NCBI GenBank assembly: GCA_029067085.1
Contig: JAIEFE010000013.1
Coordinates: 332,790 to 396,789, forward strand
Source of the DNA: Lachnospiraceae bacterium
GTDB lineage: Bacteria; Bacillota; Clostridia; Lachnospirales; Lachnospiraceae
DNA length: 64,000 bases
Direction: 5' to 3'
The position numbers and the translations under genes were made by a program. This document shows positions 60,017-64,000 of the stretch, in pieces. The notes below the pieces were generated by a model. The model searched no databases. It saw only the letters and a list, made by a program, of their open reading frames with translations, and was not told where the DNA came from. Each line of letters begins with the position of its first letter. Positions within the stretch are counted from its first letter, which is position 1.

Positions 60017-60032
60017 CCCTTAACCTCCATAC

Positions 60033-60120
60033 GAAGAATGTCTTTTTCCGGCATTCTTCAGTGCGAAACATAGTACTTCTTGGCGTCTCGTCCGATGGTC
60101 TTTAGAAGTACTTTTCACAC
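60033..60120 (-). repeat. Two-hairpin dispersed repeat, copy 2
   Basis: On the minus strand GTGTGAAAAGTACTTCT and AGAAGTACTATGTTTCGCAC pair as hairpin 1 and GAAGAATG/CATTCTTC as hairpin 2. Same architecture and end sequences as copy 1 at 37847-37942. The cmk stop codon (TAA at 60102-60104) and last six codons lie in the first arm. Confidence 0.82.
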
Positions 60121-60767
60121 AAGGCAATGACGGCATCCGCCGCCTCCTCCACCGTCATATGGGAGGAATCCACAAGCACGGCGTCCTCCGCCTGCTTTAA
60201 GGGGGAAAGTTCCCTGGTCATGTCCTGCCTGTCCCTCTCGATGATATCCTGCTCGATAACATCCAGATCGCACTGCTCGCCCCGCTCTGTAAGCTCTCTG
60301 TAACGTCGGAGCGCTCTCTCGTGGCTGTCCGCTGTGAGAAACACCTTCACCTGAGCTTTTGGCAGCACACAGGTGCCGATATCTCTGCCATCCATCACTA
60401 CGTCTGTGCCCGCTGCAAGCTTCTGCTGCAGCTCCACCAGTTTTTTGCGCACATTGGGATTGGGACTGCTGCAGGATGCCATTCTCCCCACCTCTTCCGT
60501 GCGAATATTGCCGTTTACATTCTCGCCATTCAAATAGACGATCTGTTCCCCGTTCTCGTAAGCGATGGTGATGTCCGCCTCCTGACACTTTGCATCGATC
60601 GAAGCTGTGTCGGAAGGGTCTACGCCTTCTCTGAGCAAAAACAGAGCCATAGCGCGGTACATGGCCCCTGTATCCACATAAATATAACCTTTCTTTGCTG
60701 CGATCCGCTTGGCGATGGTACTCTTTCCCGCGCCCGCAGGTCCGTCTATCGCAATATTAATACTCAT
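60102..60767 (-). CDS. cmk: Cytidylate kinase
   Basis: A 221-residue (d)CMP kinase. The P-loop is IAIDGPAGAGKSTIAKRIA, then YVDTGAMYRAMALFLL, DGRDIGTCVLPKAQVK and RYRELTERGEQCDL. ATG at 60767 follows GTGGAGGAGGCT. The C-terminus (CEKYF) comes from a dispersed hairpin repeat. It sits between the FAD enzyme and ispH in a typical clostridial order. Confidence 0.94.
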   Translation of the reverse strand: MSINIAIDGPAGAGKSTIAKRIAAKKGYIYVDTGAMYRAMALFLLREGVDPSDTASIDAKCQEADITIAYENGEQIVYLNGENVNGNIRTEEVGRMASCSSPNPNVRKKLVELQQKLAAGTDVVMDGRDIGTCVLPKAQVKVFLTADSHERALRRYRELTERGEQCDLDVIEQDIIERDRQDMTRELSPLKQAEDAVLVDSSHMTVEEAADAVIALCEKYF

Positions 60768-60799
60768 AGCCTCCTCCACTTTTCCATTTTATTCATCTT

Positions 60800-62110
60800 T
60801 CATTCTATATCGGTCAAAACACGGGAACCCGCAAGATGTCCCGTAGACCAGGCAATCTGCAGATTAAAGCCGCCCGTCAGGGCGTCCAGATCAAGAATCT
60901 CTCCCGCAAAATAAAGGCCCTTCACCCGCTTTGACTCCATGGTTGAGGGATTTACCTCCTTCACGTTTACACCACCCCGGGTGATGACCGCCTCAGAAAA
61001 TCCGCGAAGTCCTGAGGGCTGCATGGTGAGCCCCTTCGTGATCCGCACCAGCGTCTCCCTCTCCTTTTTTGTGATCTCGTGAATCTTCTTTTCCGGATCT
61101 GTTTCCGAAAGAGATATCATAACAGGTGTTAGTTTTGCCGGATAAAGACTTCCGATCACATTCTTAAGACTCTTGTTGCGATTTTCCTCAAATTCCCGTA
61201 AAATCCGTCTGTCAAGCTGCTCTGCCGTAAGCGCCGGCTTCAGATCCAATGTGAGCGTAATCTGATCCTTAGTCTTACAGCGCTCATAAAAACTGCTGGC
61301 AGATAAGGCTAACGGCCCGCTGATCCCGAAGTGGGTAAAAAGCATTTCTCCAAAACCCTGCCAGACTTTTTTTGTACCGCAGCTCATAGTCAGCTCTACA
61401 TTTTTTAGGGAAAGTCCCTGCAAAGCCGCGCACCAGTCCTCCTGCGTCTCAATCGGAGTGAGGGCAGGCGAACAGGCCTTCACCGTATGACCGAGGCATT
61501 CCGCCATCCGGTAGCCATCCCCCGTCGATCCCGTACTCGGATAGGAAAGACCGCCCGTCGCCAGCACCACTGCCGAAGCGGCAAGTTTTTCCCCATTATT
61601 CAAAAGAACGCCTGTTATATATCTTTTGTTATTAAATATGTCTCGGTTTTTTAACACATTCTGTACTTCAGTCTCAGGTGTCTCCTCTGACAACAGTTCT
61701 TTCACCGCTGTACCAAGCCGCACCGTCACGCTGTGCTTCCGCAAAAGCCGCTCCAGCGCAGCAGTCACATCGGAAGCGTGATCCGAAACCGGAAAGACTC
61801 TCTCTCCCCGTTCCGTCTTCAAAGAACAGCCGTTATTTTCCAGAAGAGCCATCATGGCAGCATTATCAAATTCATGGTAAGCACTGTAGAGAAATTTCGG
61901 ATTGCTTACAACATTCTCAAAAAACTTGTCCTGCCCGCAGGCATTTGTGACGTTACAGCGACCTTTACCGGTTATGTAAAGTTTCTTCCCAAGTTTCTCG
62001 TTTTTTTCACATAAAATAACGCGGCGTCCGTTTTCCGCCGCCGCGATAGCCGCCATCATTCCCGCCGCGCCGCCGCCGATCACGACCACATGATCCTTGT
62101 CCATACCCAT
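60800..62110 (-). CDS. HI0933-family FAD-dependent oxidoreductase
   Basis: A 436-residue flavoprotein of the HI0933/YhiN type (sometimes called aminoacetone oxidase). The N-terminus has the dinucleotide fold VVVIGGGAAGMMAAIAAAE, then CEKNEKLGKKLYITGKGRCN. Later motifs are VLATGGLSYPSTGSTGDGY and GLYFAGEILDLDALTGGFN. Its substrate is unsettled. ATG at 62110 is preferred by AAGGAAAGAG; an earlier ATG at 62167 is open. Precedes cmk by about 30 bases. Confidence 0.9.
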   Translation of the reverse strand: MGMDKDHVVVIGGGAAGMMAAIAAAENGRRVILCEKNEKLGKKLYITGKGRCNVTNACGQDKFFENVVSNPKFLYSAYHEFDNAAMMALLENNGCSLKTERGERVFPVSDHASDVTAALERLLRKHSVTVRLGTAVKELLSEETPETEVQNVLKNRDIFNNKRYITGVLLNNGEKLAASAVVLATGGLSYPSTGSTGDGYRMAECLGHTVKACSPALTPIETQEDWCAALQGLSLKNVELTMSCGTKKVWQGFGEMLFTHFGISGPLALSASSFYERCKTKDQITLTLDLKPALTAEQLDRRILREFEENRNKSLKNVIGSLYPAKLTPVMISLSETDPEKKIHEITKKERETLVRITKGLTMQPSGLRGFSEAVITRGGVNVKEVNPSTMESKRVKGLYFAGEILDLDALTGGFNLQIAWSTGHLAGSRVLTDIE

Positions 62111-62173
62111 CTCTTTCCTTACGTCACGAACGTTTTTTTCACCTTGTCCGATCTGCAATTTATGCATGCTCCG

Positions 62174-63103
62174 CTATTCAGCTTTTTTCCGGAGCGGATA
62201 GTTGAGCATCGGCTCCTCATCGATAAAGTTAATCTCATCGTTCAGGTAAACCTGATAATTATTCCAAGCCTCCTCAAGGTTCTTCAGATTGTCCTTAACC
62301 TCTTCCGGCTGCTTTAAGCACATTGCCACAACCAGCGCGTTGATCAGACTTAATGGTGCAACCAGCGAATCCACAATGGACACCATATCACTTCTTGCGA
62401 GCAGATTACAGGAGGAATAGAGATTCATGGGGGAATGTACGGAATCCGTGACAGCAATCACTTTAGCATTCCTGTCGTTTGCGAATTCCATCGCTTTCAG
62501 AGTTCTCATGGAATACCGTGGAAAGCTGATTCCCACGAAAGCATCCTGCTCATCAATACGGATCATCTGCTCAAATGTTTCCGAAACACTTGTTGTTCTT
62601 AAGAGCACCACATTTCCCCGGATCATGTTCAGGTAAAACTGTAAAAAGTCCGCCAAAGGCTCGCAGCTTCTGACACCCATAATATAGACTGTCTTCGCCT
62701 CCAGAATGATATCCACCGCCGTCTCAAAAGCCGTCGGATCCAGATTGTGAATCGTATCCTGAATTTTTTCAATATCCGCAGTGAGGACGGAGTTTAAAAT
62801 CTCCGACTGGCTGCTCTTGCCGTACTTTGCACCGATCTTCTGCACGGAATTGATCTTGTTCTGTACCCAGTATTCCAAATCCCTCTGAAATTCAGGGTAG
62901 CCGTTGTAACCGATAAACATGGCATAGCGCACCACAGTGGACTCGCTGACCCCCACTGTATCCCCCAGCTTTGCCGCCGTCATAAACACGGCCTGATCAT
63001 AATGATCGTAGATAAAAGCCGAAATTGCCTTCTGGCCCTTGCTCATCTTGCTGTAATATTCATTGATCCTGGTTATGATATCATATCGATTCTCTATTGC
63101 CAT
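62174..63103 (-). CDS. MurR/RpiR-family transcriptional regulator
   Basis: A 309-residue regulator with an N-terminal HTH_6 domain (KMSKGQKAISAFIYDHYD, MTAAKLGDTVGVSESTVVRYA) and a SIS sugar-phosphate domain (VYIMGVRSCEPLADFLQFYLN, QDAFVGISFPRYSMRTLKAM, KVIAVTDSVHSPM). Such proteins sense phospho-sugars. The target is not visible here. Gap to the TetR gene is 15 bases. Confidence 0.92.
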   Translation of the reverse strand: MAIENRYDIITRINEYYSKMSKGQKAISAFIYDHYDQAVFMTAAKLGDTVGVSESTVVRYAMFIGYNGYPEFQRDLEYWVQNKINSVQKIGAKYGKSSQSEILNSVLTADIEKIQDTIHNLDPTAFETAVDIILEAKTVYIMGVRSCEPLADFLQFYLNMIRGNVVLLRTTSVSETFEQMIRIDEQDAFVGISFPRYSMRTLKAMEFANDRNAKVIAVTDSVHSPMNLYSSCNLLARSDMVSIVDSLVAPLSLINALVVAMCLKQPEEVKDNLKNLEEAWNNYQVYLNDEINFIDEEPMLNYPLRKKAE

Positions 63104-63118
63104 AGCTGAATAACCCTT

Positions 63119-63670
63119 CTACACATTTTGAAATGCGTTGTAGGATTCCTCCAAAAGCTTTACGGTATCCTCCTCCTGCAGATCGTAGTCTCCCGTCAGA
63201 GTCATGCAGGCAGCTCCGTGAATGAAGATCCACATCTTCATAAACATTCCGCTGGGATCTTTACAGCCAAAAATCTTCGCACTGTTGATCTCCCGCACCA
63301 CCGCGCCGTTCTTGCCGTTCAACATATCGTACAGGCTCTTGCCATGGCGGTTTTCCGATAAAAATAACAGGCGGAACAGATTTTGCTCCTCCTGAGAGAA
63401 GCGGATGTAGGCCAGTCCCAGATTGACAAAAGGCGTGTTGTTCTGCTTTGGGAAATCCTCGTAGTAGGAGCCAAAGTAATCCATCGCCTTCATAAAGAGA
63501 TCCTCTCCCAGCTCCTCCATGTTCTTGTAGACGCGGAAAATCGGCTGTGTAGAACACCCTGCCTTAGCAGCCAGCGTCCTTGCGCTTACCTGATTAAATC
63601 CTTCTGTCCGCGCCATCTCGAAAGCAGCGTTCAAAATGTCATTTTTCGTGATCGTCTCTTTTCTTGCCAT
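63119..63670 (-). CDS. TetR-family transcriptional regulator
   Basis: A 183-residue regulator with an N-terminal HTH (ITKNDILNAAFEMARTEGFN, VSARTLAAKAGCSTQPIFRVY) and a helical ligand domain. The sequence GCSTQPIF is unusual in the recognition helix, as in the WHG-like TetR subgroup. The ATG follows GAGAGGTATATTTCT. First gene of the rpiR-FAD-cmk-ispH-rpsA run. Confidence 0.9.
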   Translation of the reverse strand: MARKETITKNDILNAAFEMARTEGFNQVSARTLAAKAGCSTQPIFRVYKNMEELGEDLFMKAMDYFGSYYEDFPKQNNTPFVNLGLAYIRFSQEEQNLFRLLFLSENRHGKSLYDMLNGKNGAVVREINSAKIFGCKDPSGMFMKMWIFIHGAACMTLTGDYDLQEEDTVKLLEESYNAFQNV

Positions 63671-63845
63671 AGAAATATACCTCTCTTGCAGCTTTTTGAA
63701 ACCTCTTTTGGTAACGTATGTTATTATAATATATTATGTAACCTGCGTCAACCCCTTTTTTATGAAAAAGCTTGAGATTTGTAATTCCTTGTAATTCTAT
63801 GTAAACGTGTGGAGCAAAGATGATCGAGCAAAGAGCGAGCAACCA
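63671..63845. other. Non-coding interval upstream of the TetR gene
   Basis: No gene is supported in this 175-base stretch. It is AT-rich close to the TetR gene (TTATTATAATATATTATG around 63720-63737) and probably holds its promoter. A 78-bp tandem repeat begins at 63846 and fills the rest of the window. Confidence 0.5.
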
Positions 63846-64000
63846 CTCGAATTTGCTGCGCAAATCCTCGATGTTCGGCTCGCGCATAAGTCGCCATAGT
63901 CTATTTGCACAAAACAGAGCCATCTCGAATTTGCTGCGCAAATCCTCGATGTTCGGCTCGCGCATAAGTCGCCATAGTCTATTTGCACAAAACAGAGCCA
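63846..64000. repeat. 78-bp tandem repeat, almost two copies, cut by window edge
   Basis: A 78-base unit starting CTCGAATTTGCTGCGCAAAT begins at 63846 and again at 63924. The second copy reaches the end of the window one base short, with no mismatch that I can see. Within each unit ATTTGC-TGC-GCAAAT is an inverted repeat. An open frame runs through on the minus strand because 78 is a multiple of three, but there is no start signal or homology. Confidence 0.9.

Noticed and set aside
63639..63988. Repetitive frames over the 78-bp tandem repeat
   Set aside because: They result from a repeat length divisible by three, with no start signal or homology.
1..64000. tRNA, rRNA, CRISPR array, prophage or integrase
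   Set aside because: I looked for TTCGA-type tRNA arms, rRNA-like stretches, regular short repeats with spacers and integrase or phage structural motifs and found none that I could support.

Overview
The window looks like a chromosomal segment of an anaerobic Firmicute, most likely a Lachnospiraceae-type Clostridium relative. Supporting signs are a complete rnfCDGEAB operon, an ATP-type PEP carboxykinase, a T-box leader on pheS, a Firmicute-type 6S RNA, four-domain ribosomal protein S1 next to ispH and cmk, AGGAGG ribosome binding sites and frequent TTG/GTG starts. I see no tRNA, rRNA, insertion sequence or CRISPR array. Gene calls rest on motifs and context; no database search was run.

Layout. 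1-4 kb: the start of pheS with its T-box leader, a YihY membrane protein and a SpoIID-type protein. 4-9.3 kb: a small secreted protein with a 47-residue membrane peptide, an MmcQ/DUF3795 protein, a class II aldolase plus PfkB kinase pair preceded by a 6S RNA, and an HxlR/cysteine hydrolase pair divergent from an acetyltransferase. 9.3-14.6 kb: a heterodimeric ABC exporter and a LytTR/GHKL two-component system. 14.6-24.3 kb: a GGDEF protein, pckA, a stray flagellin-like gene, a branched-chain amino acid ABC transporter (livF, G, M, H and its lipoprotein) and deoC. 24.5-33.3 kb: citrate synthase, an L,D-transpeptidase, thrC, a SleB-type hydrolase, an AP2/HNH-derived DNA-binding protein, a GH25 protein that has lost its catalytic pair, an esterase and ApbE.

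33.4-41.8 kb: an ECF sigma factor operon with an ABC-2 exporter, an XRE regulator with a DUF4097-like tail, a MacB/FtsX-like ABC system, and a CD3324/RNHCP pair. 42-45.2 kb: a P-loop kinase-like protein, an Rpn-family nuclease, an acetyltransferase and a methyltransferase. 45.2-55.8 kb: twelve tightly packed co-directional genes. The Rnf complex (rnfC, D, G, E, A, B) is followed after 20 bases by a TerY-P-like protein phosphorylation cassette (kinase with zinc ribbon, leucine-rich-repeat protein, VWA/TerY protein, PP2C phosphatase, TerY-C metal-binding protein) and a ferredoxin-domain aldo/keto reductase. 56-64 kb: a YprB-type exonuclease, cheR, and a housekeeping run read as tetR, rpiR, FAD oxidoreductase, cmk, ispH, rpsA; the window ends in a 78-bp tandem repeat.

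The most interesting observation is the direct coupling of a Ser/Thr phosphorylation cassette to the Rnf respiratory complex. Next come a two-hairpin repeat that supplies the stop codons of two unrelated genes, a degenerate GH25 muramidase, a domesticated HNH/AP2 protein, and a 6S RNA whose terminator shows that the next gene starts with TTG.
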